DNA of 64,000 bases from positions 7,248,193 through 7,312,192 of the forward strand of contig RPFO01000154.1 in assembly GCA_009746045.1 (NCBI GenBank). The letters run 5' to 3'. The notes under the pieces were generated by a model that was not told the DNA's origin, searched no databases, and saw only the letters and a program-made list of their open reading frames with translations. The DNA is from Mesostigma viride. Lineage: Eukaryota > Streptophyta > Mesostigmatophyceae > Mesostigmatales > Mesostigmataceae. Both the position numbers and the translations under genes were made by a program. Positions 49,162 to 59,702 of this stretch are shown here, piece after piece (the stretch's first letter is position 1; each line of letters begins with the position of its first letter).

Positions 49162-50825
49162 CATGTCCCACGTAGCTCCCACAAAAACCAGCATCTTCAT
49201 TAAAACAATAAGTGGAAGCATACATGTGACACACAGATCTCGAGTGATTTATCTAGTACCAAATCCGAAAGGCTTGCATCACTCCCCGGACAGGAGAACT
49301 TTTGCGGATGACTGTAGGTGTAAGTTGGCGATGCCATGGTATCCGGAGACGTCCGTCCTATAGTCAGCAAAATTGGTGCGAGAGGTCCCCAGTTCGATTC
49401 CGGTCGGATTCATTTGCAGATCGCGTTTTCCGCGTTTTCCGCGGCCTGGCACTGAACGCAAAGGTTTTCACCTTTGCGGAGTGTCTGATCAGAATACATG
49501 TGACACTATTGACATGCCCGGAGGCACGCCGTTCAAGGCCCTTCATGAAGTACGTTGCCCAATCACCCCCGCCCTGGCTTTCCCTTGAAGCCGCACTCCA
49601 CCTTGCTCGTTGTCACAAGTGACCGCCCTGCCGCAAAACGGGAGCCCCCCCACATCGGGAGGCGTGTGCCCGGCGGCTGTGGATGCATGCATGGCCAGGC
49701 CCAAAAAGGCCCAGCGCATTTGCACTGCGATTGCGCACGGCCAGCCTATCATGACCCCTCTCGGGGCCCCGAGTCGGTACCGCTATGGCCGTCTCCCCAT
49801 AGACCCGGGGTGCTTCGAGGAAAAACGTGGACCTAGCCCAGGCCCCGCCAGCCCGGATGCCCGAGGCCACAGCCCCAGGCACCTGGCTGAACGAGAGTCC
49901 GCTCAGCCAAGACCGCATTCCCCCCCGAGGTTTCTATGCGTGGGAAAAAAATTTCTAGCTTAGGCGCTTTTCCCATCGCCGTCCCCAGCCCCAACCACCC
50001 CCCCCTCGGCGGAAGGCAATTGCAAAGTTTGCTGGCCAGCAGCAATTTCCGAAGAAAAAGCCTCAGGCCGCGGACCGAGACACGGGTCGCCAGTGCCAGC
50101 CATCCGGCTCCAACCCGGGGTGCAAGCATCCCCAGGTACGGAGCACCAGCTCGCGCACTGGGCCGACCAAGCGACAGTTGAGCACCTGTCACGGCATGCA
50201 CCCGGCCCACCAAAGACCCCAAGCTGGGGAAAAGGTGCGGACCGGAGGTAATCATTTTCTTTTCTTTTAGTTAACCGGGCGAGGAACTACGCCTGGCTGG
50301 TTAACAACTGGAAGTCTCACCACTGGCCAAGTGGCCGGTGCAACCAGTGCTTTTGGGATTTTGCTCCGCAGCACCCATAGCTGCGGCTGCCGCCGCAACG
50401 ACAACGAGCAAAGAAAGAGGCCGACAAAACCAGCCAGAGCGGCTTTTAGTCGCAAAACCTCCCTTATCCCTAGCTAACTGACGTCATTAAACCCTTATGT
50501 TCAGTGATGCTAGTAAGACGCTAACCGTACAGACCGGGGGTAGAATATCCCGAATCTGCACGGCTAGTATTAAATAATGCGTAGGTTGTTATTTTCAGGG
50601 GCACTGCACCTCACGCCCCGTTCCGCCCGGGTATAATCAACCCAAGCGCGGAACGCACATTTTATTTAATTCATTTTTCAACCATGCACTATACTGCATC
50701 TACTAATCACAAAAGCTCTAGCCAAACAGCTACGAGAAAACACTACGACATATAAGCCGCTCATCCAGCGGCCTCTTGTTCCCGCATTCACGTATAGAAG
50801 AAACTCCGTTCAAAGAACCCCGATT
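49159..50825 (+). repeat. Tandem duplication, unit 2, enlarged by two insertions
   Basis: This is the same A-B-C order as unit 1. It has a 261-bp insertion between A and B and an 845-bp GC-rich segment (49561-50405) in place of 33 bp between B and C. The GC-rich segment has long frames on both strands (49610-49963 plus, 49833-50255 minus) without recognised domains, and may be captured genomic DNA. Confidence 0.85.
49233..49493 (+). mobile_element. tRNA-related SINE-like insertion
   Basis: The 261-bp segment is flanked by the 13-bp duplication ATACATGTGACAC (49220-49232 and 49494-49506). The empty site survives in unit 1 at 48642-48654. It contains a tRNA-like stretch near 49352-49411 with a B-box-like AGTTCGATTCCGG and partly pairing ends, but no anticodon arm, so it is not a functional tRNA gene. 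Confidence 0.75.
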
Positions 50826-51371
50826 TACCCGGGGAAAAAAAAATGAATGGCGTTTGCAGCAAGGCTCATGCAAGACAAGTTTCTATTTCATAAAACATTT
50901 CATTACTATATGCAGGATTACATGTCATACACAAAAATCCAACGCCTTCACAGAAAAGAGCATATCAAGTCTTCTGACGACAATATCAAGTCAATATCAA
51001 ACTCGTGGCTTCTCTTCGTGGCTTGAAATACTGTTTCCATGCGGTGCTTAGGACAGCTCCGGGGATGTCGGCACCGCACAGAAGCTCCATCCGGGAGCAA
51101 GTGCGCCGGGGGAAGAAGATGTTGTACATCCAGAGCTCGATATGTGCGGGAAGCCGTCGTGTTGGAAACCGAGGTGTCTGCACAGAATTCCGCGCGCAGG
51201 CAGCTTGTGCCTTTACAGGGGAAGACCTGCGACACAAAAACCGTGTCCGGACAAAGCAATACGGAGAAATGGCAACGGCAGATGGAGTCGGCAAAGGCCG
51301 CTTGTAAGGAAAGTGATTTTTAATGCACGAATAAATGTATAATGCATGCTACATCGCCATCTCTTGGGCGG

Positions 51372-51602
51372 TGAAAAGACAAGGACCAACCACATGCCCC
51401 CACCTACCCTTCGTGCATCCCGCCCTTGACGAGGCACAACCATGTGCCCCCACCTACCCTTTGTGGGTCCCTCCCTTGACAAGAAACAAGCACGTGCACC
51501 TATCTAACCTTTGTGCATCCCTCCCTTGGCAAGGAACAAGCACACCCACCCACCTACTCCACATGCATCCCTTCCTTGACAAGGAACAAGCACGATCACC
51601 CT
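51372..51602 (+). repeat. Minisatellite of about 55-bp units
   Basis: Four to five imperfect units contain CCCACCTACCCTTTGTGCATCCCTCCCTTGAC and AAGGAACAAGCAC-type words. Confidence 0.75.
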
Positions 51603-51849
51603 ACTACCCACTAGCACGGCAGCAAGGCAGACCTTACAATGGCAAGTGATGTTTATCAGTAGAAACTGTTAGACAACTAGCAAACGAGCCAGCCGGTGAA
51701 GAGCAAGGCACACATGCAAGGACTTTGTCGTTGCCTATGTCTACGCTTGTGTTTGTCACTGCAGTTGAAATCTGCATTTGCATCAGCAGGCCCGATCGAA
51801 GCCCATGTCGCCACCCGCATTTCCACTTATACTTCACGGCCCCTTATTT

Positions 51850-52240
51850 TTCTCTTGTGCCTGCCTTTGTCCTAACTGTTACCCTAGCATCTGCCCTTGC
51901 CCCTATTGATCCCCAGTGTTTGCCGTTGCCCTCATCCTTTCCCTAGTGCCTGCCCTTGTCTTCATCTTTTCCCTTGTGCCTGCCCTTGCCCTTGTCCGTT
52001 CCCTCGTGCTAAACTTGTCCTTATCTCTTTCCCTTGCGCCTGCCCTTGCCCTTATCCGCTTCCCTTGTGCCTGCCCCTGCCCTTGCCCTTGTCCTTTCCT
52101 TTGAGCCTGCCCTTTTGGCAAGCACAAGTGCCTTTGTCCTTTCCTTGGCCTTGTGCTTGCTCTTCCAGTTTCCCTTTCCTTTGCTCGTGCGGTTGCCTTT
52201 GCTCTTACCCGGGTGCTTGCCCTTGCCCTTTGCAAGCTGC
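51850..52240 (+). repeat. Degenerate CCCTTG(TC/CC) minisatellite
   Basis: Repeated words such as TGCCTGCCCTTGCCCTTGTCC make long open frames on both strands (Leu/Pro/Ser on plus, Lys/Gly/Arg on minus). These are artefacts of the repeat, not genes. Confidence 0.8.
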
Positions 52241-52974
52241 ATTCTTGTCTTAGCAAGCTTGCAAGTGCAAACTGGCACTGAGCCAGAAATGCAAGCAAAG
52301 CAGCCCTTGTAAATAAGGATGGACAAGAACAGTAGAAAGCTAGGGGTGGCAACGGTGCTAGAGCTCATGGCAACAAGGTGGTCCCATTCTTGCTGCATTG
52401 GGTGCGCTGCGTGGGTGGGATATTGCGATAGGGGGACATTCTTGCCTTGGTTGTGTTTTCACATGCACCCGGTGCTTGAATTTATGCGTGCAAGGGTGGC
52501 TGGTATCCCAACCAACCGCCTAAGAGGAAAAAGAGTACTTAGAAAAAAGCAAGAATGACTTAATGTTGGTAATAGCAGTGGTGGCGTCAGCAAAAACTGT
52601 TGTTGTAGATGCAAGCTACAACACTGCGGAGGGTTTCTCGCACTAATGTGGATAATGATAATGCATGCCACTTAACGGGACCATATAAACCACAACAAGA
52701 ATAAATCGTGAGAGCAAAAGAAAGGGGAGTACAAAATGGCCGGCTTACCTAGCTACAGCAAAAAAATTGCATGAAAAACGAGATAACTCACCTTTGTCGC
52801 AGCAGTGACCATATCAGACAGCTCACAAAAACTTGTTGATCCTTGAAACTTCCTGCTTGAAGGCAGCCACCAACGGTCTGGAGTTTTCACCCCAGTCCTT
52901 CTCAACAGCCAAGGGAAAGGGAAAGAGAGACGAGGGGTGCGGGAGGGACAAGAGAGCGGGGGATGGGAAGGGGG

Positions 52975-53274
<300 letters not shown>

Positions 53275-54295
53275 GAGAAGTGCGGGTGGGGGGGGGATGG
53301 AATATTCACTACGTTAGCAGGCGACTAAACTGCTACAATGACACAAAACCACGGAGCTAGGCCCTTAACTCCATCAGAGCAGAGTGAAAACCAATGTTGA
53401 AACTGGGAAAAATGCCATTAAAATGTTACTATGACCGTGGCTAGTAAACATGAATTGACACCCAGGTTGTGACTTCAACGATTGGAGGCAACCTTGCCAA
53501 GTCTCCCAAATGTAGTTGGCTAGACAAGCTTCACAAAAAACGCAGCAAACATGTTAACGTTGCTAATATTCCAACGACGCGCATCCGCAGCCCGGCTGCC
53601 AATGAAGTCTTCTTGGTCGCCAGCTGTGCACAGAGGAGTAACCGCTAGAGACGCCAATTTGCGAACAATTCATTACAATTACAAAGCGCAGGAAGCAGAT
53701 GGCTATGCATCAACAGTTACTTCCGCTCGCCCTCGTATTTAGCCAGGTCTATCTGCCCAAACTGGGTAAATGTTTTGCGATCGGTGAAATTGGCACTCTA
53801 GTGACCTACTTTCCCAGAAAGTGTCCATCCACACAGCAACCGACTCACGCTCACACGTCGTGAGGAGTTGCCGATAGGATAAAGAAGCCGAACGATGAAT
53901 TGCTGTACATAAATGCCACGCTAACGGCGTCGTGAACTGACTTCTTGCAATCACGATTAAAGTGCCCGGCCCAACAACAAATTGGCGACACACGACCCCG
54001 CAACTGGAAAAGAATTCTGGCCACATTGATATACATCGGTTTGATAAAGAAAAACCTCGCATTCGGTTCTGGCTAGCCTCAAACGCATGCGCCCTGAAAC
54101 CTTTATCCACCTGGCGGCCACAGTTTCTCGGTTCTCTTGTTCCGTTGGTCGTGCCGCTAGCGTGCCAGCCGCTCCAGTCCCTAAAATTCAAATTCTAGTT
54201 GTTCGAGAAAACGTTGTCGGCACGGCGACGGCACGATGCCGGGCCGGGCTGCATGCACGTACACACCAATACCGCAGGTGATACACAACTATACC

Positions 54296-54449
54296 AGTTA
54301 CGTTAAATAGTGCCGGAACCTTTTGCCGCCTGAGGCAAATCGGGCGAATTAACTTGGGTGCTCGGAAGTGGTTATTCCGGGCAAAATAGTGTTCCGGCCC
54401 GATTTGCCTCAGGCGGCAAAAGGTTCCGGCACTATTTTTTAACGTAACT
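54296..54449. repeat. Inverted repeat (hairpin), arms about 50 bp
   Basis: Arms 54296-54345 and 54397-54449 pair fully except for three extra A/T bases. Their core is GCCGGAACCTTTTGCCGCC. Confidence 0.9.
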
Positions 54450-54525
54450 AAAACCTGGCCTCGTGGAGGGGGGACGAAGAGCCCGAGACATCCGCCTAGG
54501 CCGCTGAGCACGCACCACTAAATGC

Positions 54526-54725
54526 GCCGGAGCTGCCTCAGTGAGGATTCGAACCCCTGACCTCCAAGGTGCAACCGGTGTGAACTTGAGTGTCCGGCGA
54601 GTGGTTATCGCCGGTAATATTGTGCGGAACCTGAGAAGCCCAAGTGGCAAAAGGTTTCCGCACAATATTAACCTAACTAAGACCTGGATCCTTGCGGGGC
54701 GCAGGTTCGAATCCACTCGGAAGCG
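54526..54725. other. Two tRNA T-arm-like segments in opposite orientation
   Basis: The minus strand at about 54541-54571 reads GGAGGTCAGGGGTTCGAATCC. The plus strand at about 54688-54715 reads GGGGCGCAGGTTCGAATCC. Both carry a perfect GGTTCGAATCC T-loop but no full cloverleaf, so they are tRNA-derived SINE pieces or tRNA relics. Confidence 0.6.
54594..54679 (+). repeat. 86-bp repeat unit, copy 1
   Basis: Identical to 55014-55099 and to the complement of 54913-54998. It holds an internal inverted repeat around TGTGCGGAACC. Confidence 0.92.
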
Positions 54726-54912
54726 GATTATTTGGGGAATAATTCGTTCCGATTTGGCACCCGGCTCTAATCATATGCGCACCAAGGAGATGCTCATATT
54801 CGATCATATTCATATCGGTATTTGCACCAACGAGATGCTTATATTCGATGATATTCATGCATACGGGTGTTCCGAGCCTAGTGATTCGTCCTCGCCCCAA
54901 GAGGCTAGGTTT

Positions 54913-55099
54913 TAGTTAGGTTAATATTGTGCGGAAACCTTTTGCCACTTGGGCTTCTCAGGTTCCGCACAATATTACCGGCGATAACCACTCGCCGGAC
55001 ACTCAAGTTCACACCGGCGAGTGGTTATCGCCGGTAATATTGTGCGGAACCTGAGAAGCCCAAGTGGCAAAAGGTTTCCGCACAATATTAACCTAACTA
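54913..55099. repeat. Perfect long palindrome: two 86-bp arms, 15-bp loop
   Basis: Arms 54913-54998 and 55014-55099 are exact complements. Each arm can itself fold (AATATTGTGCGGAAACC with GGTTCCGCACAATATT), giving a cruciform-capable structure. Confidence 0.95.
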
Positions 55100-55109
55100 T
55101 ACCGTACGT

Positions 55110-55640
55110 GCGTTGCACTGTGCCCAGATAGCGACTTTCAGCTGTGGGACTAGATAGCGACTTTTTTTCCAGATAAATAGGTGTACGTTTATTACTAGAT
55201 AGCGACTTTCCAGGTAAATAGGTGTACGTTTATTCCAAATATAGCCAATAGTTAATCCCTGCTAAGCCTAGGGTATCAAGATGTCAGTGGCTAAAACGGA
55301 GCCTTACTAGACCACGGAAGCCACTGTACTTCTAATGGGTTGTCATTGGGCATGTGGGTAAAGATCCTGTTTTTGCCCATGAGGTCATGAAAGATCTCAA
55401 GTGGGCTGGGCTTATTTATTACTAGATAGCGACTTTAAACTGACTGACTGATATGCCCGCGGTCAGGAGCTTGTTGTACTAGCAGTGTACATAGCTGTAC
55501 TAGCTATGGCAAGAATTAGGCAAAAGTATGCATAAAGTTTTCAAGAGTTTGAGAAGGACTTGGAGCGGTCCGGCGCTTATTGTACTTGCCATGGCAAGAA
55601 TTTGGTAAAAGTATCCATAACGTTTTCAAGAGTTTAAGGG
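55110..55640. repeat. Short tandem duplications and a diverged LINE 3' remnant
   Basis: A unit of about 55 bp with GATAGCGACTTT and AATAGGTGTACGTTTATT is duplicated (55124-55240). A unit of about 100 bp with TGGCAAGAATT and AAAGTTTTCAAGAGTTT is duplicated (55506-55640). Between them, about 55280-55415 resembles the LINE 3' region near 34890-35005 (ACTAGACCA.GGAAGCCA and GGGCTGGGCTT). Confidence 0.6.
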
Positions 55641-55835
55641 GACTCGGCGCGGCGAATATTTTCCGCGCCAAAAAAATTCCGCGGTACCCTCCGTACCGTG
55701 AAAAGTGGGTGCACGGTGCGCGCACCCCTTGCGGAAGTGGCCATGGCGACTGCTTTTAGACGAAACGTGACAAATCTGGCCCGCGGAAAGCAGAAACAAT
55801 GCTCGATTGTTGGAGAAAATTAGTTACTGATTCTA

Positions 55836-56438
55836 ATTTATGGTGGGATGGTTGCGATCTATAATGTCGCGGGCTTTTTTTCTTTGCCATCGGCAGGGGG
55901 GGTCCGGCCTGAATTTCTGTCGGGATGAATAAAGTTTAATGGATGCCTGCCGGTGTGATTGTCGATTGTTGCCAGTTTTGATGGTCGTAAGGAAAGCTAG
56001 TTTAATGAAGTTTCTAAAGCCGTAAAAATTCCCGCTGTTATCTTTACCTTTCCCGTCATTTTGCGGTAAGATAACATTAGGCCTGCGCGATGCGCGCCCA
56101 ACCTCTCCATGAAAGGGTGGCCTTTCTTGTCCGCCTGGGCACGAATAGATGCCCGTTATGGTACGTTCTTGTATTAAACGTCTTAATCTAGCGTTTTCCT
56201 GCTTTCTTAGCTCGTTGAGCGTAAGCTTTTTGCCTTCTTTCCGGCCAGATGCTGCCAGGAAGTTGCGGGTCCTGGCGCTGCATCGCTGGATTCCTGGATG
56301 TCTTTTAGCAAGTTCGTCTGTGACGTGGCTGGCTTTCTGCAGCGCGTGGCCCGCAACCTGTCGGGAAGGTGTAATGCTTTTATTTCCATGCTTCTCTGAA
56401 ATTTCTTTTGCTTTATAGACAGTTGTGTTCGAGGAAAT
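55836..56438 (-). CDS. 201-codon open frame without ATG, possible exon
   Basis: On the minus strand a frame is open from just after a TGA (56439-56441) to TAG at 55833-55835. It has no in-frame ATG. The translation is basic and reads like protein (AKEISEKHGNKSITPSRQV, HALQKASHVTDELAKRHPG, KLTLNELRKQENARLRRLI). No domain is recognised. It could be an exon of a decayed or accessory gene of the CACTA-like element. Confidence 0.35.
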
Positions 56439-56444
56439 TCACGC

Positions 56445-58780
56445 GGTCTTCCTAAGCAGCGGCATCATTCCCCCAGACACTGACGAGCTGGCACCTGTCT
56501 CCTAAAGAAAGTGGCTCGTGCTTGTTAGAAAGGAGGCAGTGTGCATTTTGCGGGACACAATGCTTTGGTGGCACATGCGTCAGGTAGTTTGTTCCAATGG
56601 TCTCTTCACCTTTCCCACTGAGTAAATGATAGCCTTTGTCATGCTAACCAGAGCAGCTAGCCACAGGTTGGCTGGATAAAAAGTCAGCTTATTTTCTCTT
56701 TATATACTGCGTGTGTGGTCCTCCACATGTCCGGCTTGTTGGGCATTTTGGAAGAGGGGTTTGTTGAAGATGTGTTGAAGATGTGTTGTTGGGTGGAACA
56801 ACTTGGTCAGTTGTTGGCACAAAATCACACATTATTAGCCTGAGATAGGCATTACATATGCTGCTCAGGCGTGTCGTCCTACCAGCCTTGTTGTTAAGGG
56901 TAGACTCACAAGGCTGGCTGTGCCGATGGAGGGGTGGGGCGTATGACGCTCCGGACATCCTCCCCACACTCCGTGATCAAAGTGGGCATGTTTTTGGGTG
57001 TCTAGGGTAGCAAAACAGATGTCATTTTGGCTCAGCACTAGCTCAATTGTCTTTTAGCGTCTACCCAGGTGGCATCACAGGAAAATCAATAACTTGAGCT
57101 ACGCTTGTCAGAATGAGCTCAAACTTTGGGGTTGTGTTTCCCCCCACTCAGTGGAATTAATTCGCATGTATGGATGACCCCATTCGATGTGTTGATGATT
57201 TGATTTATTTTTTTTGGCTCAAAAAAGTACCGATTTTGCGGGGAAATTAATAACTCAAACAAATGTGATTATTTTGACCATGTGAATAGCCCAGATTTTT
57301 TAGAAGTGGGGGAACTTTGCAGGAATGTATGGGCAGGTCACTTGGATAAGTGGTTTGTCTTGGGCAAAATATCTCATAAATAGCGTCTTTTTCTATTTTT
57401 AGCTCGCCACCGGTGCGTGGTTGGGGGTAGTACCCCCAACAAGTGGTGGCATGAATGCCCAAACATCATATTTATGGTACTCAATCATCACTAGATGGTT
57501 CCCAAGTGCATTGGAACTGATATTCATTAAAGTCAGTTTTTCAGGCTTTTGGGCGTGCGAGTCCCCTTAAGAAGTATGTGAAGTGTTTTGTGCCCTGTGG
57601 TAATGAGCTGCACGACCTGACAGCTGGCAGTTCACACCAAGTACCTGGTAGCTGTGTACACAAGGTCGCAACTGTACGCGAAAGGCTTGGTGGCAAACTG
57701 GCAATAATCACCATGATAATCACTGAAAAAAAAAGTGATGCTTCCATGACGTAGCAACTGAACGTGCTTAAGCAAGTGAAAACGACGCAGGATTTTCGCC
57801 AAACTCCAAATACCCCCACCAAGATGCTAGGAGTATCTACACTTCAAGGGCTTTCAGATTATATGCAATAATACCTTGGCTTTATCAAAGCATTTGGATG
57901 ATAGCTCTACTCAAAGTTGGCCATGCAAAAGACGATCTTTTTTCCCCAAGGAAAAGTCTACCCCCCTAACTTCCCAGGTAGGGTAGGGAATCTCAATATC
58001 AACATTGGACAACTTAGTTGGATAGTCCAATGGTGGTTTCCTTGGGTCAGACCACCCGGATAACCCATTAGACCTATATAAGGTGCTCATATACGTGTGT
58101 GGGTTACGCGCGCGTAAACAGCCAACTATGACATGCAATACAAGAATGCATTATAACAAGCTAAAAAAGTTTGCCAAAGGTGCTGGAATACAAACATGTT
58201 GCCTACCTGCACTAACGAAATGATATGCTCCAAAGAAATGCCATAAACTGGTCACTTTCAGGGCTAATACCGCCTTTTACAGCGCAGGCAAGCGGAAGCT
58301 TGCTGAAAGGTGCACAAAACATCTCGTCAAATATAATGCATGGGAGACGTAATCCGCTGCAAAGGACACGCAAACACGTTGCCGTACCTGGCTCGTTCAC
58401 GTCCTGACCGGATTCCAATGGCCGGGACCCTCATATCTCACACATACCATTGCTTTACAGGCATAGTCGCCATAGCCGCATCATGCACGCATCGTTTATG
58501 ATTACCAGTTGATGCTGCGTTCAAAGATTACCTATAAACGCGTCCGCATTCCCAGCAAACGCATCAGCGGACATCCCGTACCAAATCTGGATGCTTGGGC
58601 TGGCGCAGACTGCCCGGCCATGAGTATAAAATGGAAATATGATAAGCGATTACTCATCTGGCACTGACGACCAAGAAGGCAGTATTTTTCCACCTGAATA
58701 TTCCCAATCCTATAAGTGTAGCTCTGCGGTTGTTCCATCGAAAGATTCAGCGCGAACTGTCCACCTGGCGCGAGGTGGGG
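56445..58780. other. Unassigned interior of the CACTA-like element
   Basis: Mostly AT-rich. The short frames on both strands have no recognisable domain, and I see no repeat of note. Confidence 0.4.
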
Positions 58781-58783
58781 ATT

Positions 58784-58837
58784 TCATTTCCACGCAGGCT
58801 TTCACCATTCGAATGGCGAAAGCCTGCGTGGAAATGA
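58784..58837. repeat. 54-bp palindrome without loop
   Basis: The two 27-bp halves are complementary with one mismatch. The word AAGCCTGCGTGGA recurs at about 58887-58900. Confidence 0.9.
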
Positions 58838-59702
58838 TATTCTATTCACGAGATTGTGAAATAACCCTAATAGGATCGAATGGCTAAAGCCTGCGTGGAC
58901 ATAAAATTCTATTCACGAGGATGTGTAAACCCTGATAGCATCGACATTGATCGATAAACAGAATGCCCCCCTCGCCCAGACTCAAATGTCCCCACTTGCG
59001 CTGATAACCCGTTCTCGCGCAAGGTGCGGATTTCATCATGGCGTGTACCCTTCCGTGGCGTAACTCACGCATGTTGTAAATTACTCGTCCCCCTAAAAAC
59101 GCCCAAGTCCCAATGCATCGAATATTTCTAGAAAAGGCTGCATGTTGCACCCTCGTTGTTGTTGTTGTGGGCGATCAGTATACGTTAAACGGATGCGTTG
59201 ATTATCCTGAACCTTAAAAACTACAAATTGCAGCCAGTACTGGTACACCTGCAAGATGCGATGACAGTACACCTGCCTCTAAGTCATACGGACAAGAACA
59301 TATTATATATCTTACAAGTATCTTGGACGAAAAAAATACGAACCACATACTTAAGACATGACTCCAAGCGCCGTATCTGTGACCTAGTTGGCTACGAACT
59401 AAACACTTTTGTTTCGTTAACGAGTCGTAACGACAAAAGTGTTACACACTTTGAAAGTCTCCGTGAAGTTCAGAAAATTGTTCCGGACACGAACAGCTAG
59501 TGTCAGGCACGAAAAATTCTCGCTAGGGATACGGATGTGCCGTATCTTTTCAGTACAAACAAACGTTACAACCACAAAATCAGATCCAGCCCGCGTACGT
59601 TAAAGTGCACCTATCGAAACGGTATACTTTTAATGTACTTTTTCGTTTCCGCAACGTTAACAACTCGTATACCTTTACGACGCGTAGAAAAATCGCTTAG
59701 TG

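Noticed and set aside
49352-49411. A tRNA gene
   Set aside because: The acceptor and T-arm look similar to a tRNA but the anticodon arm is missing.
51372-51602. CRISPR-like spaced repeats
   Set aside because: Units are contiguous and imperfect, without unique spacers, and the DNA is eukaryotic.
51903-52398. Long Lys/Arg/Gly and Leu/Pro frames
   Set aside because: Produced by the CCCTTG minisatellite on either strand.
54541-54715. tRNA genes on both strands
   Set aside because: Only T-arm-like halves are present; no cloverleaf can be drawn.
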